NCBI GenBank assembly: GCA_963706685.1
Contig: CAVPMY010000017.1
Coordinates: forward strand, 531,049-595,048
From: CADEEN01 sp963706685
Lineage (GTDB): Bacteria > Pseudomonadota > Gammaproteobacteria > Burkholderiales > Burkholderiaceae_C
Direction of reading: 5' to 3'
Length of the DNA stretch: 64,000 bases
Shown here: positions 25,512 through 33,621 of the stretch, one piece after another
Position numbering within the stretch: position 1 is the stretch's first letter
Layout: each line of letters begins with the position of its first letter
The notes under the pieces: model-generated
The model's input: the letters and a program-made list of their open reading frames with translations, nothing else
What the model was told of the DNA's origin: nothing
The model's database searches: none
Translations under genes and position numbers: made by a program

Positions 25512-27014
25512 GCGTGCAGGGCCGCGCCGGGCGTGCGCGGTGCGCCGCTGAATCCGGCAAAGACCAGGTTCACTTCATGCGCCTGCAGCTTCCAGCTCGA
25601 GTTGGGCATCGGGCGCAGCGCGCGCTGCACGAGGGCCCGTGCCGACAGGCGGTGCCAGTCTTCGGGCACGCGCTGGCCGTTGGCGACGCCGACGATGCGC
25701 ATCTTGTGGCGGATGATCGCGTCGAGCGCCGGCCCGAGCTTCACCGCCTCGTCGATCTTGCTGACGACGACGCCGCGGCAGGCCGCGGCACGGTAGGAGA
25801 TCATCACGTCTTCGATCGTCTCGCCCTGCGCCGAGGCATTGACGACGAGCAGTTTCTGGATCGAACGGTGCGAGAGCATCTCCAGCAGCTCGCGGGTGCG
25901 CGTGTCGCGCTGGCCCATGCCGGCGGTGTCGATCAGCACCATCTTCTTGGCCGACAGCAACTCGAGCAGGTCTTCGAGCGACGCGCGGTCGTGCGCGGTG
26001 TGCACCGGCACGCCGAGGATGCGGCCGTAGGTGCGCAGTTGTTCCTGCGCGCCGACGCGGTAGGCGTCGAGCGTGATCAGGCCGAGGTTGGCCGAGCCGT
26101 GCTGGGTGGCGAAGGCGGCGGCGATCTTGGCGGTGCTGGTGGTCTTGCCGACGCCGGTGGCACCGATCAACGCGAACACGCCGCCGTTGTCTTCGAGTGC
26201 CGCTTCATGCTCCGAGGCCATCAGGTTGCGCTCCAGCACACCGGCTGCCCACAGGCTCTCGTCATCGCAATCGGCTTGCAGGCCTTCGGCCAGCTTGCGG
26301 ATCAGGGCCGGCGAGAAGCCGGCATCGAGCAGGCGCTGCGTCAGCGCGGCGCGGCGCGGGCTGGTCTGGAGTTTTTCCATGAAAGCGAGCGCGCCGAAGC
26401 GGTCTTCGATCAGGCCCTTCATCGAACGCAGCTCGGCCAGCATGGCGTGCTCGCGGCGCGAGGCGTCGCCGTCCGCCAGGGATTCGGCCAGCACCGGGAT
26501 CGGGCTCGGGCGGCGAGACTCCTCGCGCACCGGCGCCGGGGCGGCCGGTTTGGCTGCCTGTCTTTGCGACTGCGCCATCGGCGGCCGCTCCGCCGACCTG
26601 GGGCGGCGCTGCGGCGGCAGACGGCTGTGCATTCGGCTCGTCCATCGCCGCCAGATCGCGCTGCGCCTGGCGGCGCTTCAGCATGCGCTCGCGCACATAG
26701 TCCTGGAACGACAGCGTGCTCATCGCCAGCTGCTCGACATCGCGGCCGACCTCGGCGGCAGCCGTGGACGCGGTGGCGGCCTTGGCGGGCTTGGCCGCCG
26801 GCGCACGCGCCGGCGGCGCGTTGACCACGGGCGCGGCCTGGCTGGCCGACTCGAGGTGGCTTACGCCCTCGGGGCCCATCGCCAGCATCTCGACACCGCC
26901 GTTGGCCGATGGCTTGGTCGACAAGACCACAGCATCGTCACCGAAGGCCTTCTTGACCAGGTTCAAGGCCTCGCGCGCCGTGCGGGCGGTGAAGCGGGTG
27001 ACGTTGGGTTTCAT
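25508..27014 (-). CDS. flhF: Flagellar SRP-like GTPase FlhF (frameshifted here)
   Basis: Sets flagellar position. The N-terminal region starts MKPNVTRFTARTAREALNLV, followed by an alanine/proline-rich linker, a helical N domain and the SRP-type G domain: P-loop LIGATGVGKTTSTAK, LITLDAYRVGAQEQLRTYG and LIDTAGMGQRD. One break near 26575-26600 in the linker splits the gene. The total of 1507 bases is one more than a multiple of three, which fits a single inserted base and a ~501-residue product. It overlaps flhA and flhG by ATGA. Confidence 0.92.
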
Positions 27015-29095
27015 ACGGTAGCTCCGATGACGGATGCGATGCGGATCGAATGGGTTTCAGGAATCTCGCTGTGGCCGAGCACTTTCAGCCGCGGCGCGGC
27101 GCGCTTGAGCAGGCGGGCCATCGGGGCGCGGATCAGGTCGGGCACGAGCAGGCAGGCCGGCACACCGACGTCTTCCTGCGAGCGCGCGGAATCGGCGGCA
27201 CTCCTGGTCAGCGATTCGGTCACGCCGGGGTCGAGTGCGGCGCCATGCGGACTGGTCAGCGCCTGGGTAACGAGGCGCTCGAGGCCGGGGTCGAGCGCGA
27301 TCACGTCGAGCTCCTTGGCCGGGCCGTAGATCTGCTGCACGATGGCCGGCGCCAGGTGCGTGCGCACGAGCGCGGCAAGCTGCTGCGCATCGTTGGCGGC
27401 CGCCGGGTGTTCGGCCAGGCACTCGATGATCGAGCGCACGTCGCGGATGTGCACACCCTCGTCGAGCAGCAATTGCAGCAGCTTTTGCAGCGTCGAAATG
27501 CCAACCATCTTGGGGATCACGTCTTCGATCAACTTGGGTGCCAACTTCGTCACATGCTCCACGAGCGATTGGGTCTCGACGCGGCCGAGCAATCGGGCCG
27601 CATTCACTTGCATCAAGTGTGAGAGGTGGGTGGCAATCACGGTCGAACAATCAACGACGGTAAATCCGCTCATTTGAGCCAGTTCGCGCTGGCGCTCGTC
27701 GATCCACACCGCCGGCAGACCGAAAGCCGGGTCGCTGGTCTTGGTGCCGATCAGTTGCTGCGTCGCGCCGCCGGGGTTGATGGCCAGGTGCATGCCGGGG
27801 AAGGCTTCGCCCTCGCCGACCACCGCGCCGCGCAGCGACACGCGGTACATGCTCGGCTTGAGATCGAGGTTGTCGCGGATGTGCACCGGCGGTGGCAGGA
27901 AGCCGACGTCCTGCGCAAACTTCTTGCGCACGCCCTTGATGCGCGTCAGCAGGTCGCCGCCGCGCTGCGCGTCGACCAGCGTGATCAGGCGGTAGCCGAC
28001 CTCGAGGCCCAGCGTGTCGATCGGGATCAGGTCGTCCCAGCTCGCTTCCGGATTGGCCTCGCGCTTTTCTTCCCTGCTCATCGTCTTGGCGGCCTCGGCG
28101 GCCTGCTCGCGCTGGCGCAGCGTCCAGGCGCCATAACCGATGGCCGAGGCGATGCTGATGAAGACCACGTTGGGCATGCCCGGGATCACGCCGAGCAGGC
28201 CGACGATGCCAGCCACCGCGGCCAGCGACTTCGACGAGTTGAAGACCTGGCGGCCGATCTGGCTGCCGACGTCGTGTTCCTTGCCGACCCGCGAGACCAC
28301 CATCGCCGCCGAGACGGAAATCAGCAGCGCCGGGATCTGCGCCACCAGCGCGTCGCCGACGGCCAGCAGGATGTACGAGTTGGCGGCTTGCGCTGCCGAG
28401 AGGTCGTGCTGCGCGACGCCGATGATGAAGCCGCCGATGATGTTGATGAACAGGATCAGCAAGCCCGCCATCGCATCGCCGCGCACGTACTTCGAGGCGC
28501 CGTCCATCGAGCCGAAGAACTCGGCCTCCTCGCTGACCTCCAGGCGGCGGCGCTTGGCTTCCTTCTCGTCGATCAGGCCGGCGTTGAGGTCGGCATCGAT
28601 CGCCATCTGCTTGCCGGGCATCGCATCGAGCGTGAAGCGCGCACCGACCTCGGCAATGCGCTCGGCGCCCTTGGTGACGACGATGAAGTTGATCACCACC
28701 AGGATCGCGAAGACGATCAGGCCGACGGCAAAGTTGCCGCCGATCAGGAAGTGGCCGAACGACTCGATCACCTGGCCGGCCGCGCCCGGTCCGGTGTGGC
28801 CGTCGAGCAGGACGACGCGCGAGGAAGCCACGTTGAGCGACAGGCGCATCAGCGTGGTCACCAGCAGCACCGCCGGAAAGGCCGCGAAGTCGAGCGGGCG
28901 GATCATGTTGGCCGCGACCATCATCACCAGCAGCGCGGTGGCGATGTTGACGGTGAAGATCATGTCGAGCAGCAATGGCGGCATCGGCAAAACCATCATC
29001 GCCAGCACGATGACGATGAACATCGGCGCGGCCAGGTTCTTGATGACACCGGCCTGCGGGCCGAGCACCGCATTCAAACGCTGTGCCAGGTTCAT
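27011..29095 (-). CDS. flhA: Flagellar export gate protein FlhA
   Basis: 694 residues, intact. The N-terminal half has about eight membrane helices, and the FHIPEP signature region reads RIAEVGARFTLDAMPGKQMA and IDADLNAGLI. The C-terminal ~330 residues form the cytosolic export gate ring. It is the central component of the flagellar type III export apparatus. The start overlaps the flhB stop by 4 bp. Confidence 0.98.
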   Translation of the reverse strand: MNLAQRLNAVLGPQAGVIKNLAAPMFIVIVLAMMVLPMPPLLLDMIFTVNIATALLVMMVAANMIRPLDFAAFPAVLLVTTLMRLSLNVASSRVVLLDGHTGPGAAGQVIESFGHFLIGGNFAVGLIVFAILVVINFIVVTKGAERIAEVGARFTLDAMPGKQMAIDADLNAGLIDEKEAKRRRLEVSEEAEFFGSMDGASKYVRGDAMAGLLILFINIIGGFIIGVAQHDLSAAQAANSYILLAVGDALVAQIPALLISVSAAMVVSRVGKEHDVGSQIGRQVFNSSKSLAAVAGIVGLLGVIPGMPNVVFISIASAIGYGAWTLRQREQAAEAAKTMSREEKREANPEASWDDLIPIDTLGLEVGYRLITLVDAQRGGDLLTRIKGVRKKFAQDVGFLPPPVHIRDNLDLKPSMYRVSLRGAVVGEGEAFPGMHLAINPGGATQQLIGTKTSDPAFGLPAVWIDERQRELAQMSGFTVVDCSTVIATHLSHLMQVNAARLLGRVETQSLVEHVTKLAPKLIEDVIPKMVGISTLQKLLQLLLDEGVHIRDVRSIIECLAEHPAAANDAQQLAALVRTHLAPAIVQQIYGPAKELDVIALDPGLERLVTQALTSPHGAALDPGVTESLTRSAADSARSQEDVGVPACLLVPDLIRAPMARLLKRAAPRLKVLGHSEIPETHSIRIASVIGATV

Positions 29096-30243
29096 GCGTC
29101 AACTCCATCGGGCTTGTGGTGCGGGTCCAGCGCCTCGGGCACCGGCAACGACGCAATCTCGAGCGGCATGGCACCCTGGCCCGCCATCGCGGCGCGCAGC
29201 TGGTACACCCAGGCCAGCACCTGGGCCACGGCGGCAAACAGCGCCTGCGGCACTTCCTGATCGACTTCGGCATGCGCATACAACGCACGCGCCAGCGGCG
29301 GCGCCTGCAGCACCGGCACCTTCGCCTCCTTGGCGATGTCGCGGATCTTCAGCGCCAGCAGGTCGGCGCCCTTGGCGACGACACGCGGCGCGGCCATCGC
29401 CCTCTCGTCGTACTTCAGCGCCACCGCGTAGTGCGTCGGGTTCATGACGATGATGTCGGCCTTGGGCACCGCGGCCAGCATGCGGCGGTTGCCCATCTCG
29501 CGCATCCTCGCGCGCACCTTGCTCTTGACTTCCTGGTTGCCTTCGAGCTGCTTGTACTCTTCCTTCATTTCCTGGTGGCTCATCTTCAGGCGGTCGAGCA
29601 GGCGCTTGCGCTGCAACGGCACGTCGACGATCGCGAAAGCGGCCAGTGCCAGAGCCAGCAGCAACAGGCCGGCTTGCAGCACCGCGCCGGCCTGCGACAG
29701 CGCCGCAGGCAGCGGCAGCGACAGCGTCAGCACGAAATCGGTGGTGTGCGCGCGCAACCACAAGGCGCCGGTCGTGCCGAGCACAAGGGCGAGCGAGCAG
29801 GTCTTCAGCGTCTCGCCGAGTTGTTGTTTGGAGAACACGCGGCCCAAGCCCGTGAGCGGATTGAACTTGTCGAACTTGGGTGAGATCGGTTTGAGTGTCC
29901 AGTTCCAGCCGCCGCACAGCACGCCGGCCAGCAGCGCCATGGCGGCCAGGGCCACGCCGAGCGGAATCACCAGCGCCAGCATGCGCAGCGTCGATTCTCT
30001 CAAGTGTTCGGCCATCGGCGCAGTGCCGGCCAGGCTGGCGTTGTTGAACGTCAGGCCGCGCGCGATCAGCTCGCGCAACCAGCCGATGAATGCAGGGGCC
30101 AGCACCACCAGCAGCGCGCCGCCGCCGGCCACCGCGACAAAGTGCCCGAGATCGCGCGAGCGTGCGACCTGGCCGTCTTCGCGCGCCTTCTTGATCTTGC
30201 GCTGCGAAGCGGGCAGGTGACGGTCTTGTGCACTCTGATCCAT
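29092..30243 (-). CDS. flhB: Flagellar export switch protein FlhB
   Basis: 383 residues. It has four membrane helices between ~30 and 215 and a cytosolic C-terminal domain with the self-cleavage motif NPTH (IVMNPTHYAVALKYDE). FlhB controls the switch from rod/hook to filament export. The C-terminal tail beyond the core (about 35 residues, ending KPDGVDA) is slightly long. It is the first gene of flhB-flhA-flhF-flhG-fliA; 55 bases separate it from the motB stop. Confidence 0.98.
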   Translation of the reverse strand: MDQSAQDRHLPASQRKIKKAREDGQVARSRDLGHFVAVAGGGALLVVLAPAFIGWLRELIARGLTFNNASLAGTAPMAEHLRESTLRMLALVIPLGVALAAMALLAGVLCGGWNWTLKPISPKFDKFNPLTGLGRVFSKQQLGETLKTCSLALVLGTTGALWLRAHTTDFVLTLSLPLPAALSQAGAVLQAGLLLLALALAAFAIVDVPLQRKRLLDRLKMSHQEMKEEYKQLEGNQEVKSKVRARMREMGNRRMLAAVPKADIIVMNPTHYAVALKYDERAMAAPRVVAKGADLLALKIRDIAKEAKVPVLQAPPLARALYAHAEVDQEVPQALFAAVAQVLAWVYQLRAAMAGQGAMPLEIASLPVPEALDPHHKPDGVDA

Positions 30244-30298
30244 GGTCTAGCCATGGTGCCGGGTGCGCGCAAAAACTTAAGCGCGATAAGCGGGTTGT

Positions 30299-31273
30299 TT
30301 ACCGTGCTTGTTTCGCCGGCTCGGTGCGTGAGACGAGCGGCGGCATCGGCGAGACGACCGTGGGCGCAGATTCGTCGACCACCGCTTCTGGCATTTCCGG
30401 CGCCGTGCGGAACATGCGGTCTTCGGCTTCGCGGTTCATGACGATGATGCTGATGCGCCGGTTGCTGGCCGCTGCGCGGGTCGGCAACGTCGAACGGCTG
30501 ACTCGACGCCAGGCCCTGCACCCGCAGCACGCGATCATCGGCCAGGCCACCCGCCACCAACTCGCGGCGCGAGGCATTGGCGCGATCGGACGACAGCTCC
30601 CAGTTGCTGTAGCCGCGATCGCCGCCGACGAAGGCCTGGGCGTCGGTGTGGCCTTCGAGCGTCAGGCGGTTGGGAACGTCGCTCAGCATCTGGCCGAGTC
30701 TCGCGCAGCAACTCGCGCATGTGCGGCTGCACGACAGCCGAGCCGCTGTCGAACATCGGCCGGTTCTGCTCATCGACGATCTGGATGCGCAGGCCGTCGC
30801 GCGTCATGTCCAGGCGAATCTGCGACGACATCTGCGACAGGCGCGCACTGGCGGCGATCCTTTGCTCGACTTTTCGCTTCAGGTCTTCGAGGCGCGCGAT
30901 TTCGGCGCGCACCTGCTCCTGCTTGAGCGCATGCAGGTTGACCGTGTCGCGTTTGGCCTCGACATCGCCGCGCTTGACCTGGCCGGTGGTGCGCGTCAGG
31001 TCCTGGCCACCGCCCTTGAGGACATGCGATGAATCGCCCGACCCCGAGCCGCCGGCCATGGCGACCTTGCAGCGGCGACTGGAAGTAGTCGGCAATGCCC
31101 TTCTTGTCGCCCTCGGTCGTCGAGCCCAGCAGCCACATCAGCAGGAAGAAGGCCATCATCGCGGTCACGAAGTCGGCATAGGCGATCTTCCAGGCGCCGC
31201 CATGGTGGCCGTGGCCGCCCTTCTTGATCTTCTTGACGATGATCGGCTGCAGCTTTTTCGCGTCACCGGCCAT
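30299..31273 (-). CDS. motB: Flagellar stator protein MotB (frameshifted here)
   Basis: About 322 residues in four fragments. The first contains the basic N-terminus and the single membrane helix with the proton-binding Asp (KIAYADFVTAMMAFFLLMWL). Later parts hold the plug/linker (VKRGDVEAKRDTVNL), the OmpA-like peptidoglycan-binding domain (LSDVPNRLTLEGHTDAQAF, NWELSSDRANASRRELV, NRRISIIVMNREA) and an extended tail ending EPAKQAR. Breaks are at ~31080, ~30705 and ~30480. It pairs with MotA, and a GC-rich repeat sits between the two genes. Confidence 0.92.
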
Positions 31274-31276
31274 CTT

Positions 31277-31360
31277 GGCCCCCCCCCGGAGCGCCTTCGG
31301 CGCTCCCCCCCAGGGGGGCGCCGCCAGTGGCCTGGCAAAGCCAGATCCACGGCGGCCGCT
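31277..31360. repeat. GC-rich interspersed repeat, copy 3 (between motA and motB)
   Basis: In inverse orientation to copy 2 and clearly alignable with it: C-run, AGCGCCTTCGGCGCT hairpin, CCCCCCAGGGGGG palindrome, GCCGCCAGTGGCC, AAGCCAGATCC and GGCGG. On the minus strand a frame stays open from a GTGA at the motA stop through the whole repeat into the motB start region. Confidence 0.72.
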
Positions 31361-31384
31361 TGACTGCGATCGCGCTGCGCACGC

Positions 31385-32245
31385 TCACTTCTTGCCTTTG
31401 ACGTGACCTTCGAGTTCGGCGAAGGTGGGTCGCTCGGTCGAATAGAGCACCTTGCGCCCGAACTCGACGGCCACCTGCGGCGCGTAGCCCTGCATCGAGG
31501 CCAGCAGCGTGGTCTTGATGCATTGCAGTTCCTTGCCGCTCTCGTCGACCTTCTGCTCGAGCAAACCTGCCAGCGGCTCGGCGAAGGCGTAGGCCAACAA
31601 GATGCCCAGGAACGTGCCGACCAGTGCCGAGCCGATCATGCCGCCGAGCACCGCCGGCGGCTGGCCGACCGATCCCATGGTGTTGACGACACCGAGCACC
31701 GCGGCCACGATGCCGAAGGCCGGCAGCCCGCCGGCCAGCCGCTGCAGCGCGCCGACGGCTGCATGGGCTTCGTGGTGATGGGTCTCGATCTCGCTGTCCA
31801 TCAGCGACTCGATCTCGTGCGAATTCAGGTTGCCCGAGACCATCATGCGCAGGTAGTCGGTGACGAACTCGACCACATGGTGGTCGCTGCCGACGACAGG
31901 GTACTTCTTGAACAGCGGCGACTCCTCGGGCTTCTCGACGTCGGCCTCGATCGCCATCAGGCCTTCCTTGCGCGCTTTCTGCAGGATGTCGTAGAGCAGC
32001 GCCATCAGCTCCATGTAGCGCGCCTTGTTGTACTTGCTGCCCTTGAAGCACAGCGCCAGGCCGGCCATCGTCGACTTGAGCACCTTGGTCTGGTTGTTGG
32101 CGATGAAAGCGCCGATGGCCGCGCCCATGATGGTGATCATCTCGAACGGCAAGGCCTTCAGCACGACGCCGATGTTGCCGCCGTGGACGATGAACACACC
32201 AAAGATGCAGCCGAGCGCAACGAGCCAGCCGACGATGACGAACAT
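31385..32245 (-). CDS. motA: Flagellar stator protein MotA
   Basis: 286 residues, intact. Four membrane helices are predicted: two near the N-terminus (WLVALGCIFGVFIVHGG and the following segment) and two at ~170-220 (LPAFGIVAAVLGVVNTM, ILLAYAFAEPLAGLL). A large cytosolic loop contains the charged residues that touch the rotor (KARKEGLMAIEADVEKPEES). A sigma-28 promoter lies 37 bases upstream. Confidence 0.98.
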   Translation of the reverse strand: MFVIVGWLVALGCIFGVFIVHGGNIGVVLKALPFEMITIMGAAIGAFIANNQTKVLKSTMAGLALCFKGSKYNKARYMELMALLYDILQKARKEGLMAIEADVEKPEESPLFKKYPVVGSDHHVVEFVTDYLRMMVSGNLNSHEIESLMDSEIETHHHEAHAAVGALQRLAGGLPAFGIVAAVLGVVNTMGSVGQPPAVLGGMIGSALVGTFLGILLAYAFAEPLAGLLEQKVDESGKELQCIKTTLLASMQGYAPQVAVEFGRKVLYSTERPTFAELEGHVKGKK

Positions 32246-32281
32246 GGTGACCTAGATGAAATCTGCCGAGGGACCTGCGCT

Positions 32282-32308
32282 TTATCGGCTTGGCGACGCC
32301 GCGCTTGA
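32282..32308 (-). promoter_or_regulatory. Sigma-28 (FliA) promoter upstream of motA
   Basis: Read on the minus strand: TCAA (32308-32305), exactly 15 bases, then the perfect -10 octamer GCCGATAA (32289-32282). It ends 36 bases before the motA ATG. This is the best promoter match in the window. Confidence 0.85.
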
Positions 32309-32408
32309 GACCCAGTGTCGCTGTGGTGGCCGGCGGCCGATCGATGCATCAGGCCTGTTTTGACCGCGCAAACAGCATTCCGGGACGGCCAACGCGCAGG
32401 CAGCGGCC

Positions 32409-32446
32409 AAAGAAAAGCGGCTCCTTTCACGAAGAAGGGAGCCGCT
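32409..32446 (-). terminator. Rho-independent terminator after flhC
   Basis: On the minus strand a 9-bp perfect stem AGCGGCTCC/GGAGCCGCT (32446-32438 with 32424-32416) encloses a 13-base loop and is followed by TTTTCTTT. It lies 59 bases past the flhC stop and separates flhDC from motAB. Confidence 0.85.
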
Positions 32447-32504
32447 GCAAAGCACAGCAAACTGTGCCAGGAGGAGACAAGCAAACTAACCGTGCCGGCA
32501 GCGC

Positions 32505-33062
32505 TCAGTGGTTGGCCGCGACGGATTGCATCCGCAGCGAGCCGGCCGCATTGCCTTTGCCAGCACGAGCCGGAGGGTTACACAGGCCGCAGACGAAGTG
32601 TTTGGCAATCTCATGCGGATGCGTGACGAAATGCCCACCACACGAGGAACATTTGGTCATCGTCAGCATGCCGTTGTCGACGAACTTGACCAGACGCCAG
32701 GCCCGCGTCACCGACAGCATCGGCTCGAGCTCCTGCATGGCCACCTGCTCCATGTAGAGCTGGTAGGCCTTGATGACGATGTCGATCTCATCGAGCGCCG
32801 AAGTCTTGTTCAGGTACTCGTGGATGTTGAGGTACAGGCTGGCATGGATGTTGGGCTGCCAGGTCATGAACCAATCGGTGGAAAACGGCAACTGGCCCTT
32901 GCTCGGGCTCTTGCCGGCCACTTCCTTGTACAAGCGCAGCAGGCGCTCGTAGCTCATGTCGGTCTCGCTTTCCAGGACCTGCAGCCGGGCGCCGAGCTGA
33001 ATCAGCGTCACCGCACGCTCGATCTGCCTGGCTTCGGTGACGATGCTCTTGACGCGGGGCAT
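32505..33062 (-). CDS. flhC: Flagellar master regulator subunit FlhC
   Basis: 185 residues. It forms the DNA-binding FlhD4C2 complex. The C-terminal zinc site with four cysteines is clear (CSSCGGHFVTHPHEIA, then KHFVCGLC). The N-terminal part contains RQIERAVTLIQLGARLQVLE. Co-transcribed with flhD (16-base gap); a terminator follows. Confidence 0.98.
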   Translation of the reverse strand: MPRVKSIVTEARQIERAVTLIQLGARLQVLESETDMSYERLLRLYKEVAGKSPSKGQLPFSTDWFMTWQPNIHASLYLNIHEYLNKTSALDEIDIVIKAYQLYMEQVAMQELEPMLSVTRAWRLVKFVDNGMLTMTKCSSCGGHFVTHPHEIAKHFVCGLCNPPARAGKGNAAGSLRMQSVAANH

Positions 33063-33078
33063 GGCCGTGGTCCCTCGT

Positions 33079-33402
33079 TCAGGCGGCTTCCTGATGGCGG
33101 CCGGCCATCAGGATCGCGGCATGCAGGCGGCCGACATGGTCGTTGGCCGAAGACTTGCCATGGCTGGTCAGCAGGTTCCAGACGATGTCGTCATCCATGC
33201 GGAAGCGGCACAGCAGTGTGTTGGTCTGCGCGATCTTCATGATCTGCGCCGGCGTCAGACCGCCGATCATGGTGGCGGTCTCCTCGCTGACGCCCAGGCG
33301 GTACAGCGCCTGCTCGCGATCGGCGCGGATCAGGCTTTGCGCCAACATCAGGTAAGACAGGTTGGCTTCACGAATCTCGGCAAGGATCTGGTCGGTGGTC
33401 AT
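33079..33402 (-). CDS. flhD: Flagellar master regulator subunit FlhD
   Basis: 107 residues. It starts MTTDQILAEIREANLSYLML and continues with the typical LIRADREQALYRLGVSEE and LLCRFRMDDDIVWNLLTSH. AGGAA precedes ATG 33402. With FlhC it activates class II flagellar operons. The upstream 219 bases should carry its promoter; I cannot assign one confidently. Confidence 0.97.
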   Translation of the reverse strand: MTTDQILAEIREANLSYLMLAQSLIRADREQALYRLGVSEETATMIGGLTPAQIMKIAQTNTLLCRFRMDDDIVWNLLTSHGKSSANDHVGRLHAAILMAGRHQEAA

Positions 33403-33621
33403 TGGTTCCTACTCCCGTTCAATCAATCGATGACGAGACTGTAGGGATCGCGACGCCAAGCGGCCAGACACTGCATGCCATGACTTGAGTCCACTTTCTT
33501 CTGTGGGTCGTGTCAGGCAACTTCCTACACGGCTCGACCCGAAAGTGAACGATGTCACGGCCCGCATGGCCGACGCGCTGCATCGTGCAATCGCGGCGCG
33601 CGCTTCGCGCACGGCAAGCCC

